From CAVRQM01 sp963756975 (GTDB lineage: Bacteria; Pseudomonadota; Alphaproteobacteria; Acetobacterales; Acetobacteraceae), in NCBI GenBank assembly GCA_963756975.1, contig CAVWPS010000002.1, forward strand, positions 1,736,001-1,800,000: 64,000 bases of DNA, given 5' to 3'. A model generated the notes under the pieces. It saw only the letters and a program-made list of their open reading frames with translations, did no database searches and had not been told where the DNA came from. This document shows positions 1 through 9,186 of this stretch, piece after piece. Position 1 is the first letter of the stretch; every line of letters starts with the position of its first letter. The translations under genes and the position numbers were made by a program.

Positions 1-769
1 GGCCGCGCCCGAGATGGAAGAACTCGTGCGGCGCCATGATGATGCTGAGCGGCGGGCGGTCGCCGATGTCGGCGGTCTGATCCAGCAGCACCGCGTCGAA
101 GCCCGCCGCCGTGAGGGATGCCACGAGATCGCCGGCGATCTCCTTGATGAAGCCGTTGCCGAGGCTGTTGTAGTAGACGGCCGCCCGCCCGGTCGGCACC
201 GGCGGCTCCTTCGCCGATGCCCAGCTCGGCGGTGGGCGGGAGCCCTCGTCCAGTGCCGCGAACCGGCCGAGGCTTTCGGCGACGACGAGGCTGTTCAGGA
301 CGGAGCGGCCCTCCGGGAACCCGTATAGGAACGCATGCTCGTCGAGCGGCCGGTTGAGCCGGCTCACATCGGAGTTCATCGCGAGGTATTTGTCGTCGGA
401 GTAGATCGGCAGGCGCTGCAGACGCCGGATGCCGCGGCGGAGGGTCGGGACCTCGAACACGGTCAGCAAGCCGCGATCGAACAGGTCGTCGTCGGAGCCG
501 TGCGCGATGAAGTGGGCGAACGCGTTGCGCCCGTGCGGGATGGTGTCGCCCCTGCCGCGCAGGTAACGTTTTATGACGAAGAACTCGTTAGGGTTGCGTC
601 CCTCGTCCGCGCCGTGGCGGACGAAGTGAATCAGGGGATGCATCTTCTGTTTAGCGACGTCCGGGTTCGCCCGCAGGTAATAGGCGGTGTCGAATAACCC
701 GGAAGTCTCGATGACCTGGATGTCCTCGATCTGTTCGGCGGTCAAATCCGGATCGAGATCAGAGATCAT
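1..769 (-). CDS. Glycosyltransferase-like protein with NPDV repeats (3' end cut by window edge)
   Basis: The gene reads leftward from an ATG at 769 and stays open to base 1, so only the first 256 residues are visible. A GAGG ribosome-binding site lies about seven bases before the start. The N-terminus has the repeat FDTAYYLRANPDVA (residues 26-39) followed by an HF...HGADEGRNP block, and a weaker second copy near DDKYLAMNSDV (125-135). This repeat is common in large cell-surface polysaccharide glycosyltransferases of Acetobacteraceae and relatives. From about residue 196 a Rossmann-like segment begins (AVYYNSLGNGFIKEIAGDL), resembling the start of a GT-B glycosyltransferase. It is divergent from the glycosyltransferase at 1027, which suggests a surface-glycan locus. 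The donor sugar cannot be told. Confidence 0.75.
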   Translation of the reverse strand, partial: MISDLDPDLTAEQIEDIQVIETSGLFDTAYYLRANPDVAKQKMHPLIHFVRHGADEGRNPNEFFVIKRYLRGRGDTIPHGRNAFAHFIAHGSDDDLFDRGLLTVFEVPTLRRGIRRLQRLPIYSDDKYLAMNSDVSRLNRPLDEHAFLYGFPEGRSVLNSLVVAESLGRFAALDEGSRPPPSWASAKEPPVPTGRAAVYYNSLGNGFIKEIAGDLVASLTAAGFDAVLLDQTADIGDRPPLSIIMAPHEFFHLGRG

Positions 770-1026
770 CTAGATGCCTCGACAAACGGTTCACCAGCCT
801 TCGGACAGTCTGCGGTCGCGGTGCCGCGCATCGTTCCCGCCGGCCAACGTGCAACAAGCGCAAGTGACCCCGCTTGGCAAGCGCCCGCCGTACCCCGGTC
901 ACCGGTGCCGCGTCACGGTTTCAGGCCATCAACCTTAACGAGTCGCAAGCGCGTCTTTGTGACATGCGCGATGGAGTCCGGGTGAAATCGAAGCGCGGCC
1001 TCTCGGCTTGACGCGAAAATCCGCTT

Positions 1027-4000
1027 ATGGTCGTGGCGATGGCCGCGCCGAGAATCCTGCCGAACCACCTTCTGCTCCGGCCCGGTCGCGGCATCCCGCT
1101 CGATCGCCTGCGCCCGGTCATCGTGCATGGCGGCCGGCCGATCAAGCCGCGCATGGGCCCGCGCCGGATCGATCCGGATGACGGCAACGGCCCGGCGCTG
1201 ATCGTGCCGACCGATCTGCGTCCGTTCGCCGGTGACCGGGAGGCGCGGCTGCAGGTCTGGGCGGACGGGTTCAAGCTGTCCGACACGGCATTGTTCGCGA
1301 CCGGCGGCGCGGTCGCGGGCGCGATCGAGCGTGTCGCCGATCACTGCCTGACCGGCTGGGCGGCGCACGTGCTCGGCGAGCGGTTGCCGGGCGGAGAATT
1401 GTGGGTCGACGGCGTGCCGTCCGGCCGCTTCGTCGCCGATATCGGCCGGCGCGACCTCGGCGGCGTCGGGCCGATCGCGTCGTGCGCGGGGTTCGAGGTG
1501 CCGCTACCCGCGACCGCGCTGGACGGGCACGAGCACGAGGTGTCGGTCACGTTCGGCCAGAGCCGGATGACCCCGGTCCGGATGCGCGCGCGGCCGCGGT
1601 TCAGGCTGGAACGGACGACGACCACGTCGATCAAGCTGTGGTTCTACGACATGGGTCAGCCGGACGGGCCGGTGACGATCACGCTGCGCGACGAGGCGGG
1701 CGCGGTGCTGCTGTCCGGCCCGACCTATCCGCGCGCCGACACCGGCGAGCGGCTCGGGCGCTGGCACACCGGGTACGAGGCGGACATGCCGCCCGATCTG
1801 GCGCCGGGGCGGATCGAAATTTGCGCCGGGCGGAACGCCGCGATGGTGTTCGCGACGCTGGAGGTCGCCACGGCGGGTGCCCGGATCGAGGCGATGCGCG
1901 AGGGCGCCGGCGCGTTGCTCCGGCTGGAGCGGGATCATGGCGGCCCGGTCGGATGGTCGCGCGACCTGCTGGCCGAGTTGCGGCGCGCGTCTCGCCTGCC
2001 GTCGGCCTCGGCCGCCGAAATCCGGCGTGCGACGGGGACGCTCGGGCGCGGCATCTCGATCGTCGTGCCGATCTACGCCGGCGTCGAGGAGACGGCGGCC
2101 TGCCTCGCCTCGTTGCGCCGCGCGGTCGAGGCCGGTGACGACGACATCGCGGAAATCTTCTTGATCGACGACCGCGCGCCCGAGCCGGCGATGGCGACGC
2201 TGCTCGCGGCGCAACGGTCGCCGGTCGGGGAATGCGTCATCAAGGTCGTCCACAACACGGACAATCTCGGCTTCGTCGCGTCCGCCAATCGCGGCATCCT
2301 GCTCGCCGACGCCGACCACGACGTGATCCTGCTCAACAGCGACACCGTCGTGCCGGCCGGGTTCGCGGCCCGCCTCAAGGCCGCCGCCCATGCCGACGCC
2401 AGGATCGCCTCGGCGACACCGCTGTCCAACGACGCGACCGTGCTGAGCGTGCCGCGCGTGGACCATCGCAACGCCATCTCCCCGGCGGACGCGACCGAAC
2501 TCGACACCCTGTTGCAGGCGCGCGACGGCCCCACCACGGCCGAGGTGCCGGTCGGCGTCGGCTTTTGCCTGTACATGAAGCGCGAGGCGATCGACGATGT
2601 CGGGCGGCTCGATCCGATCTGGGGCCGGGGCTACTGCGAGGAGGTCGATTGGTGCCTGATGGCCCGCGACCGGGGCTGGACGCATGTCGCGGCGCTGAAC
2701 ACCTACGTCCACCACGCGAGTTCGGTGTCGTTCGGCATGGTGGAGCGGTCCAAGCTGCTGGCGGCGAACCAGATGACGCTGGACGCGAAATATCCCGAGT
2801 TCATCCCGCAGGTCCGCGTTTTCCTCGCGAACGACCCGGTCGCGGGAGCGAGGCTGGACGTGTTCTGCCACTTGCTGGCGCGTGCCGACAAACCGTGCCT
2901 GATCCATGTCACGCACGCGATGGGCGGCGGCACGGGCGTCCTGATCGAACGCTACGCGGCGGCGCACGCGGCGGCGGGCGGCGTGAACCTCGTGTGCAGC
3001 AGCTCCCACGACCGCTGGCTCGGCGTCACCATGAACGACATCGCGTGGCGCGAGGGCGGGCTCGCCTTGCGGCTGCCGGACGGTGCCATGGCGGCGTTCC
3101 TCCACCGGTTGGAGGCGCTCCATCTGCCGGGCCTGCGCGCGATCGTGCACTCGCTGTCTGGCGCGGCCGACGTGGTCCGCGGCCTCGGGATCACCTGGTC
3201 GATCCCGTACGCGGTCTGCCTGCACGACTATCAGGCGATCTGCCCGCGGGTGACGCTGGTCGATCAGACCAACGTGTTCTGCGGCGTGCCATCGCCGCGC
3301 TATTGCCAGCTTTGCGTCAGGTCCAACGAGATCTACGATTTCGGCACGACCGGCGAGCGGCTGATCGAAGCGGACATGCCGGCCTGGGTCGGGGCGAACA
3401 AGGCGCTGCTCGAGCGCGCGGCCTCGGTCGTCGCGCCATCGATCGATACGGCGGCACGGGTCGGCGAACGGCTCGGACTCGACACCATCCGCGTGCTGCC
3501 GCATCCGGAATCGGTCGAGCGCGCGGTCATCCGGCCGTCGCCGGGCGGGGAGACGCTACGGATCGCGGTCGTCGGCGGCATCAACCTCGCCAAAGGCATG
3601 CTGGTGCTGCGCGACCTCGCCCACCACATCGATGAGACCGGTGCCGCCGTGCGGCTAAAATTGTTCGGCGAAGTGTCGGAGCCGTCGGCATTCAGCCGCC
3701 AGGGCGCGCTGGACATCCTCGGACGCTATAAGCCGGCCGACCTGCCCGCGCTGCTCGATGCGTGGAACCCGCATTTCGTGTTCTTCCCGGCGGTTTGGCC
3801 CGAGACGTATTGCTTCGTGCTGTCTGAAATCTGGGCGGCCGGGTATCCGGCGGTCGGCTTCGACCTCGGCGCGATCGCGGAGCGAATCCGCGCCACGGGG
3901 GGAGGCGTCATCCTGCCGTTCGTGCCGGAGGCGGAAGCGTTGCTGCCGGCGCTGCTCGCGGCGCGTGACGCGGTCGCACAGCTCGATGGCCGCACGGTCG

Positions 4001-4083
4001 AAATCGGGTCGCCCTGGGATCAGGACGACCCGACCTTGTCGCGGGTGTTCGGCTCGGATCAGGTGTTGCGCGTCGCCTCGTAG
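1027..4083 (+). CDS. Two-domain glycosyltransferase (GT2 + GT4)
   Basis: This 1018-residue protein carries two glycosyltransferase modules. The N-terminal 340 residues have no clear match and could bind the acceptor. A GT2 fold starts near residue 342 (GISIVVPIYAG), with an acidic DD pair after it, the DNLGFVASANRG and LLNSDTVVPAGF motifs, and a GYCEEVDWCLMARDRG motif near 540. A GT4-like module begins near residue 625 (HVTHAMGGGTGVLIERY) and ends with a donor-binding stretch, PETYCFVLSEIWAAG. Such fusions assemble extracellular or lipopolysaccharide glycans on the cytoplasmic side of the membrane. No strong ribosome-binding site precedes ATG 1027; ATG 1039 is an alternative. The last 25 bases overlap the end of the convergent dps gene. 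Confidence 0.88.
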   Translation: MVVAMAAPRILPNHLLLRPGRGIPLDRLRPVIVHGGRPIKPRMGPRRIDPDDGNGPALIVPTDLRPFAGDREARLQVWADGFKLSDTALFATGGAVAGAIERVADHCLTGWAAHVLGERLPGGELWVDGVPSGRFVADIGRRDLGGVGPIASCAGFEVPLPATALDGHEHEVSVTFGQSRMTPVRMRARPRFRLERTTTTSIKLWFYDMGQPDGPVTITLRDEAGAVLLSGPTYPRADTGERLGRWHTGYEADMPPDLAPGRIEICAGRNAAMVFATLEVATAGARIEAMREGAGALLRLERDHGGPVGWSRDLLAELRRASRLPSASAAEIRRATGTLGRGISIVVPIYAGVEETAACLASLRRAVEAGDDDIAEIFLIDDRAPEPAMATLLAAQRSPVGECVIKVVHNTDNLGFVASANRGILLADADHDVILLNSDTVVPAGFAARLKAAAHADARIASATPLSNDATVLSVPRVDHRNAISPADATELDTLLQARDGPTTAEVPVGVGFCLYMKREAIDDVGRLDPIWGRGYCEEVDWCLMARDRGWTHVAALNTYVHHASSVSFGMVERSKLLAANQMTLDAKYPEFIPQVRVFLANDPVAGARLDVFCHLLARADKPCLIHVTHAMGGGTGVLIERYAAAHAAAGGVNLVCSSSHDRWLGVTMNDIAWREGGLALRLPDGAMAAFLHRLEALHLPGLRAIVHSLSGAADVVRGLGITWSIPYAVCLHDYQAICPRVTLVDQTNVFCGVPSPRYCQLCVRSNEIYDFGTTGERLIEADMPAWVGANKALLERAASVVAPSIDTAARVGERLGLDTIRVLPHPESVERAVIRPSPGGETLRIAVVGGINLAKGMLVLRDLAHHIDETGAAVRLKLFGEVSEPSAFSRQGALDILGRYKPADLPALLDAWNPHFVFFPAVWPETYCFVLSEIWAAGYPAVGFDLGAIAERIRATGGGVILPFVPEAEALLPALLAARDAVAQLDGRTVEIGSPWDQDDPTLSRVFGSDQVLRVAS

Positions 4084-4577
4084 AGGAACCAGGCGCGACG
4101 CTCGGTCTCGTCGATGAACACCTCCAGCAGGCTCGCCGTGGCGACGTCCTTCTGCTCGTCGCAAACCTCATGCGTCTCGCGCATGCGCTTGGCCATCGAG
4201 CCGTTATCCTCGCGCAGTTCGGCCAGCATCTCGTGCGGCACGACATACGGCGCGTCGTTGTCGGTGATGCGCTGATTGCGGCTGATCTCGCCGATCGAGT
4301 GCATCGTGAGGCCGCCGAGCTTGCGGACCCGCTCGGCCAGCACGTCCGTCATGGCGAAAATCTGGTCCGACTGCTCGTCGAGCATCAGGTGGTAGTCGCG
4401 GAAATGCGGGCCGCTCATGTGCCAGTGGAAGTTCTTGGTCTTCAGATACAACGCGAACGTATCTGCCAGCAGCCCGTTGACGGCGGCCGAGATGTCGGTC
4501 GTCGCGTTGTGGCCGAGGTCGGTCGGAACCGCGAGCGGGGCCGGGACATGGTGGGCGTCTTGCTTGGTCGCGGACAT
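4059..4577 (-). CDS. dps: Dps-family ferritin-like DNA-protection protein
   Basis: The 172-residue product is a starvation or oxidative-stress miniferritin that oxidises Fe(II) with hydrogen peroxide and coats DNA as a dodecamer. The ferroxidase signature is present: KNFHWHMSGPHFRDYH followed by LMLDEQ, which supplies the inter-subunit His and Asp/Glu ligands. A second conserved acidic helix, LLEVFIDETERRAWFL, is near the C-terminus. The length is usual for the family. GGAG lies seven bases before the ATG. Its 3' end overlaps the end of the convergent glycosyltransferase gene by 25 bases, so the two transcripts would be antisense at their tails. Confidence 0.95.
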   Translation of the reverse strand: MSATKQDAHHVPAPLAVPTDLGHNATTDISAAVNGLLADTFALYLKTKNFHWHMSGPHFRDYHLMLDEQSDQIFAMTDVLAERVRKLGGLTMHSIGEISRNQRITDNDAPYVVPHEMLAELREDNGSMAKRMRETHEVCDEQKDVATASLLEVFIDETERRAWFLYEATRNT

Positions 4578-4679
4578 TGTCTGTCTCCAGTGGATTGCCG
4601 CCTAACGCGCCGATGCGTTGCCGGTTCGACCGGAACCCGAGCCGCCGTTCGGCTGTTCAGGCTCCGAATGGAGGACGAG

Positions 4680-5003
4680 ATGCCACACAAGACGACCAAA
4701 TCACACCACGAGAGCCACGCCGACCGCGCGGCGGCGACCAAGCACGCGGCCGAGGAGCAGCAGGCGGCGCACGCCAAGGCCGCCGCTTTGGCCGACGCGG
4801 TGCCGGAAGGCGGGCCGGCCGACTCGCCGCTGGCGCACAAGGGCGAGCCGATGCCGTCCGCGTCGCACGCGCACGATCTCGGGGCCTCGGAGGAGGCGAC
4901 CAGCACGGCGACGGTCGGCAAGGATGAGAAGGAGGCCGCCCACCGGGCCGGGCTGGCGAAGGGCGAGCACGGCCGGGGTCACCGCAAGGCGGAGGACGCC
5001 TAA
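4680..5003 (+). CDS. Small hydrophilic Ala/His/Lys-rich protein, unknown function
   Basis: I do not recognise this 107-residue product. It is strongly hydrophilic and low in complexity, rich in Ala, His, Glu and Lys, with no signal peptide or membrane segment, and it looks intrinsically disordered. ATG 4680 was chosen because GGAGG precedes it by six bases; an in-frame ATG at 4668 overlaps that site. It starts about 100 bases from the divergent dps gene, which would fit a stress-linked role, but that is only context. Its TAA overlaps the stop of the convergent lyase gene by four bases. Confidence 0.6.
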   Translation: MPHKTTKSHHESHADRAAATKHAAEEQQAAHAKAAALADAVPEGGPADSPLAHKGEPMPSASHAHDLGASEEATSTATVGKDEKEAAHRAGLAKGEHGRGHRKAEDA

Positions 5004-7239
5004 GCCAACGCGTCCATGCCCAACGACCGCGCCGTGGCCGCGTATCCGGTCACCGGCGCGTAGTCGGCCTCGGTCAGGACGGCCAGTCCGATCCAGCCCA
5101 GCGTTTTGCGCGCCGGCTCGGTGGCGGGGTCGGTGAGCACGGCGCCCAGCGCATCCCGCAGCCGCTGACGAAGATTGTCCGGGCTGGCCCTCGACGTGAC
5201 GAACGGCAATCCCGGGGTCGACGGTGTCGCCGCAAGAATGCGGGTGCCGGCGAGCAGGTCGGGGCGGTGGCGGGCGGCCATGCCATAGGTGACGCAATCG
5301 ATCGCCGCGACATCGGCAAGGTCGCCCGCGACCGCTTCCAGGCTGGCGAGATGGCCGCCGGTGATCGAGACCGAGCCGAAGAACCGTCCGCCCACCGCGA
5401 GCGGGGCCACCGCCGCCCGCAGCAGGTTCATGCCCGTGTTGCTGTCCCGGCCATTGATGGCGGCGCGCCTGCCCCGCAGGTCGGCAAGGCTCGTCGCCGC
5501 ATCGTCCGCACGCACGACGATCCAGCTGCAATGAAGCGGCCCGTCGCAGCCCGCGAAATCGTAGATCGGGGTCGCGACCAGGGTGACGGTATCGGAAAGC
5601 TCCGTCAGCAGCGGCCAGCCGCAGGTCTGGCCCAGCAGCAGCGCCGGATCGCGCCAGATGTCGCGCAGCGGACGCGACCGGTCGAGCTTGGCGGGTGCGC
5701 CCGGCAGTTGGGCGGCGATGGCGGCCCAGATCGCGTCGTTGGCGTCCGCTACCCACGGCGCGTCGTACATGCCGAGCGAGGCGATCATCCGCGCAGACGC
5801 CTCGATGACCGGGGCGAGCCGGAACACGCTCTCGCCCTCCGTCCCGATCGGCAGCAACGGCCGGATCGCCGCGAACAGCTTGCCGGTGCCGGTGCCGAGC
5901 GTGCTCGCGGGCCGGCAGGTGATCGCCCACGCGGCGCACACCGCTTCGACGGCCAGCAAAACCCAGGCACGTTCGAGCAGCCGTTCCAGATGGTCGACCG
6001 CGAGCGGGGCGGAGCCGGCGACGTCCTCGACCCCGTCGCAAACCTGACCCCGGAAGGCGAGCACCGCCGGACTGGCCGCGAGGTGGATCGCGGCGGCGGA
6101 CGCGGCGGCGATATGGCCCAGATTGAGGAACTGCACCCCGCCGGCCGCACCCGGCGACGCGGCGAGGCCGGTCGGCAACCCGGAGAAGCCGGGCCATTGC
6201 AGCTTGTGCACCCGCTCGTTCGACGCGTCGGCCACCTTCGCGATCGCGAGTTTCAGGGCATCGAGCGACAGCGCCAGCAACGAGGTTTCCATGTTGCCGT
6301 GGCTGACGAACCGGTCCTCCTCCCAAAGTGTCAGCGGGTTGTCGGGGACGGCATCCAGCTCGCGCTCCCACGCATCCCACGCCCAGCCGAGTGCCGTGTC
6401 GGCGGCACCATGGATTTGCGGCACGCAGCGGAAGCTCAGCGGATCCTGCAGCAGCCGCGCCGCTCCCGGCTCCAGCAACGCCGAACCGGCCAGCGCCGCC
6501 CGCAGCCGCGTGCCGACGCGCGATTGCCCCGGCTGCCCGCGTGCGGCATCGACCGGGGCGCTCCAGGCGTCCGCATTGCCGCGAAACCCCTCCAGCGTCA
6601 GGGCCGCGACCCCGTCCCATGCCGTCAGCAGCCGGGCTGCCTCGGCCACCAGCAGCGCGCCCTGGCCGAGGGTGAAGGCGTTGTTGTTGAGCAGCGCCAG
6701 CGCCTCCTTGGCTTCCAGCGCCGCGACCGGTGCCGGCCCGTGCCCGCCGGCGATCCCCGCGTGGCCGGCGACGATCGGCGCCGAAAGCTGGCTCATCGCC
6801 ACGATGTCCGACGCGCCGAGCGAACTGCCGCGCCGCGCCGTCGGCAGATCGTCGGCCAGCAGCCGCGCGAGCAACGCTTCGACCAGGGTTCCGCGCACGC
6901 CGGACCGCCCGGACGCGTACAGGTGCAGTTGCACGGTCAGCGCCGCGCGGATCTGCGCGGGCGGCGGGACCGGCCCGGTCGCGTCGGTCGCGTGGGCCAC
7001 GATCAGCCGCGTGTTGTAGGCGGCGAGTTCGGCCGGCTCGAGCCCGAAATCCTTCTGGCTGCCGACCCCGTGTTGACCCCGTACGCCGGCACTCTCGCCA
7101 CGACCACGCGCTCGACCAGCGCCCGCCCGGCCGCAATCCGCTGGCGCGCGGCGTCGTCCAGCACCGGGATCGCCCGGCGCAAGGCAATCGACTCGAGTGT
7201 TAGAATGCCGAGCTTTCGGCCCAGCACGACCTCATCCAT
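5000..7239 (-). pseudogene. Aromatic amino acid lyase-PhnD fusion, broken by one frameshift
   Basis: Read from ATG 7239, the first 58 residues match the start of histidine/phenylalanine ammonia-lyases up to YGVNTG. The frame then ends early. A second frame continues the family as VGSQKDFGLEPAELAAYN and runs 666 residues from GTG 7000. The break is in a GGGG run (7066-7069 on this strand); a fifth G would restore one reading frame of about 745 residues. Residues 1-425 of the long part are lyase-like (QDPLSFRCVPQIHG, SHGNME). Residues about 440-650 resemble a PhnD-type phosphonate/phosphite-binding domain, but there is no signal peptide. The MIO-forming Ala-Ser-Gly triad reads Ala-Ser-Asp (GSSLGASD), so normal ammonia-lyase chemistry is doubtful. 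The start overlaps the upstream XRE gene by eight bases, implying one operon. Confidence 0.8.
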
Positions 7240-8089
7240 CCAGACCCGCTCCCACTTTCAGCGCCTGCGCGAACCGGCCGATATCGGGCGGCTGCACCAC
7301 GGCTTCGCGCACCAGCACGTCGAACCGGCGCATCAGGGCGCGGATGTGACCCGTCCAGGTGTAGACGAAGTAGATGCCGCCCACGAACAGCGCCGCCCGC
7401 GACGCGCCGAATACCGTGAACGGCACCGAGTAGCTGCGCCGCCGGTCGAACAGGAACAGCCGGAACGACGGATACAGCTCGTCGCAAAGGGAGCCGAGCC
7501 GGTCGAGTTGCTCCACGCGATCGGCCGCGGACAGGCCGGTCCAGATGCCGCGCCCGGCCGCGAGCTCCTCGAGCGCCTGGACGCAGGCGCACGCCTCGAT
7601 CTCCGTCTCCGGCTGCTGCAGGTAGGCGAGCCGGCTTTCCACACTTTCCCAAGATCGCGGCGCGTCGCCCGCCGCGTGCTGGTATTCGTGCAGCAGCACC
7701 GCCTCCGTCTTCAGCAGGTCGGGGAAACTCACCGGCACCGTGCGAATCTTGGCGCCCGCCGCCTCGGTCATCCAGGCGAACATCCGGTCGTCGATCGGCG
7801 AGCCCTCATGCGGTTCGATCGACATCACCTCGCCGACGCCCTCGCCGGCCGCCGCCGTCTCCTCCGAACTGAGACCGAGCAGCCAGTCGGTCGACACGCC
7901 GCAGGCGACGCTGATCGCCGCCAGCGTCTCGGCGCGCGGCAGGCGGGCATGCGCGTCGCTGAGCAGCTGGGCGAGGGTCGAACGGTCCACTCCGGTGGCG
8001 CGCGCAAAGGCGCTCTGGCTCATGCCGCGCCGGGCCAGCACGCCCATGAGGCGATCGCGAAATCCGCTGGCGGCGTCCCGTCGATCCAT
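7232..8089 (-). CDS. XRE-family regulator with C-terminal sensory-type region
   Basis: The 285-residue protein begins with a lambda-repressor-type helix-turn-helix (residues about 10-75), including SQSAFARATGVDRSTLAQLL as the recognition region. The remaining 200 residues are an uncharacterised domain with aromatic-rich segments such as LFVGGIYFVYTWTGHIRALM, which could bind an effector. Its stop overlaps the start of the lyase-PhnD gene by eight bases (ATGGATGA), so the two are translationally coupled and it probably controls that operon. It is divergent from the desaturase across 112 bases that contain repeated TTGT motifs. No ligand can be named from sequence. Confidence 0.82.
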   Translation of the reverse strand: MDRRDAASGFRDRLMGVLARRGMSQSAFARATGVDRSTLAQLLSDAHARLPRAETLAAISVACGVSTDWLLGLSSEETAAAGEGVGEVMSIEPHEGSPIDDRMFAWMTEAAGAKIRTVPVSFPDLLKTEAVLLHEYQHAAGDAPRSWESVESRLAYLQQPETEIEACACVQALEELAAGRGIWTGLSAADRVEQLDRLGSLCDELYPSFRLFLFDRRRSYSVPFTVFGASRAALFVGGIYFVYTWTGHIRALMRRFDVLVREAVVQPPDIGRFAQALKVGAGLDG

Positions 8090-8096
8090 TCGAGAG

Positions 8097-8171
8097 TTGT
8101 CGCAGCGTTTGTGCGTGTTGTCACGACTTTAGAGCGTTCGCGCCAACGCGCACATTCCGCACACAACGTTG
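8097..8171. promoter_or_regulatory. Candidate operator region between XRE regulator and desaturase
   Basis: The divergent intergenic DNA contains three same-strand heptamers, TTGTCGC (8097), TTGTGCG (8109) and TTGTCAC (8118). It also has an inverted repeat GCGTT-6-AACGC (8134-8149) and the palindrome CAACGTTG (8164-8171). Such repeats are typical of regulator sites. Assigning them to the adjacent XRE protein is inference, and no clear promoter boxes are visible. Confidence 0.3.
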
Positions 8172-8204
8172 CTCTGTCATCCTCATCACGTCGAGGAGAG
8201 GATG

Positions 8205-9182
8205 ATGCCAGCAGCCGGACAGCGTCGTGGGATCGAGTGGCCGACCGTCGCACTGGCGGCCGGAATTTATGCGGGCTGGGTGGTGCTGACCTGGTTCACC
8301 GATGCCCTGCCGTGGCCGGTCGTGTTCGTCTGCGGCGCGTGGCTGGTCGCATGGCACGCATCGCTCCAGCACGAGCTGATCCACGGCCATCCGACCCGCT
8401 GGTCGGCGGTCAACCGTCTGCTCGGCCTGCCGTCGCTGATCCTGTTCCTGCCGTACGACCGCTACCGGGCGCTGCATCTGGCGCACCATCGCGACGAACA
8501 GCTGACGGACCCGCTGGAAGACCCCGAGAGCGCCTACTGGACGCCGGAGCGCTGGCGCGGCCTGGGGCCGTTCGGGCGCGCGATCGTGCGGGTCACGTCG
8601 CGGCTGGCGGGACGGCTGCTGATCGGGCCGGTTTGGGCGATCGTGCGGTTCCTGATCCGCGACGCCAAGCTGATCGGCGACCGGCGCAACGGCGTGCGCC
8701 GCGCCTGGACCGCGCATCTGACGGCACTGGTACCGGTGCTGATGTGGGCTTTCGTCGTCTGCCGGGTGCCGGTGATCGAATATCTGGGCTGCTTCGTGCT
8801 GCCGGGCATGGCGCTGCTGCTGGTCCGCTCGTTCGCGGAGCATCGGGCGCACGACGACGCCGATCGCCGCACGGCCGTCGTGGAACGCGCGCCGGTGCTG
8901 GGCGCGCTGTTCCTGTACAATAACCTGCATCTCGCCCATCACGAGCGGCCCGGCCTGCCGTGGTACCGGCTACCCGCGTTCTACCGCGCCGAGCGCACCC
9001 GCCTGCTGCGGAAGAATGGCGGCCTCGTGTATCGGGGCTACGGCGAGATCGCGCGGAAATTCCTGTTTTCGCCGCACGATGTCAGCGTGCACCCGACCTA
9101 TTCGGTCGCCCATGCCGCGCCCGTTTCGTCCAGAGCGTCCGAGATCGGCTCGGAAACATCGTGGGTCGCCGCCGCCGACTGA
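8205..9182 (+). CDS. Membrane fatty acid desaturase / hydroxylase family protein
   Basis: This integral membrane di-iron enzyme of about 325 residues has the three histidine boxes of the FA_desaturase family: HELIHGH, HLAHHRDE and HLAHHERPG. Hydrophobic segments lie around WPTVALAAGIYAGWVVLTW, the following VVFVCGAWLVAW, and ALVPVLMWAFVV. The family inserts double bonds or hydroxyl groups into acyl lipids or carotenoids, using electrons from a ferredoxin or flavoprotein. The substrate is not evident. ATG 8205 is preferred over 8202 because AGGAG (8194-8198) then has a six-base spacer. It is divergent from the XRE-lyase operon. A flavin reductase gene lies tail to tail with it and could supply electrons, but this is speculative. 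Confidence 0.85.
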   Translation: MPAAGQRRGIEWPTVALAAGIYAGWVVLTWFTDALPWPVVFVCGAWLVAWHASLQHELIHGHPTRWSAVNRLLGLPSLILFLPYDRYRALHLAHHRDEQLTDPLEDPESAYWTPERWRGLGPFGRAIVRVTSRLAGRLLIGPVWAIVRFLIRDAKLIGDRRNGVRRAWTAHLTALVPVLMWAFVVCRVPVIEYLGCFVLPGMALLLVRSFAEHRAHDDADRRTAVVERAPVLGALFLYNNLHLAHHERPGLPWYRLPAFYRAERTRLLRKNGGLVYRGYGEIARKFLFSPHDVSVHPTYSVAHAAPVSSRASEIGSETSWVAAAD

Positions 9183-9186
9183 TCGG

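Noticed and set aside
5267..8923. A 1,218-codon plus-strand open frame across the lyase, XRE and desaturase genes
   Set aside because: It runs antisense to two recognised genes, has low-complexity Arg-rich composition, and high GC alone explains its length.
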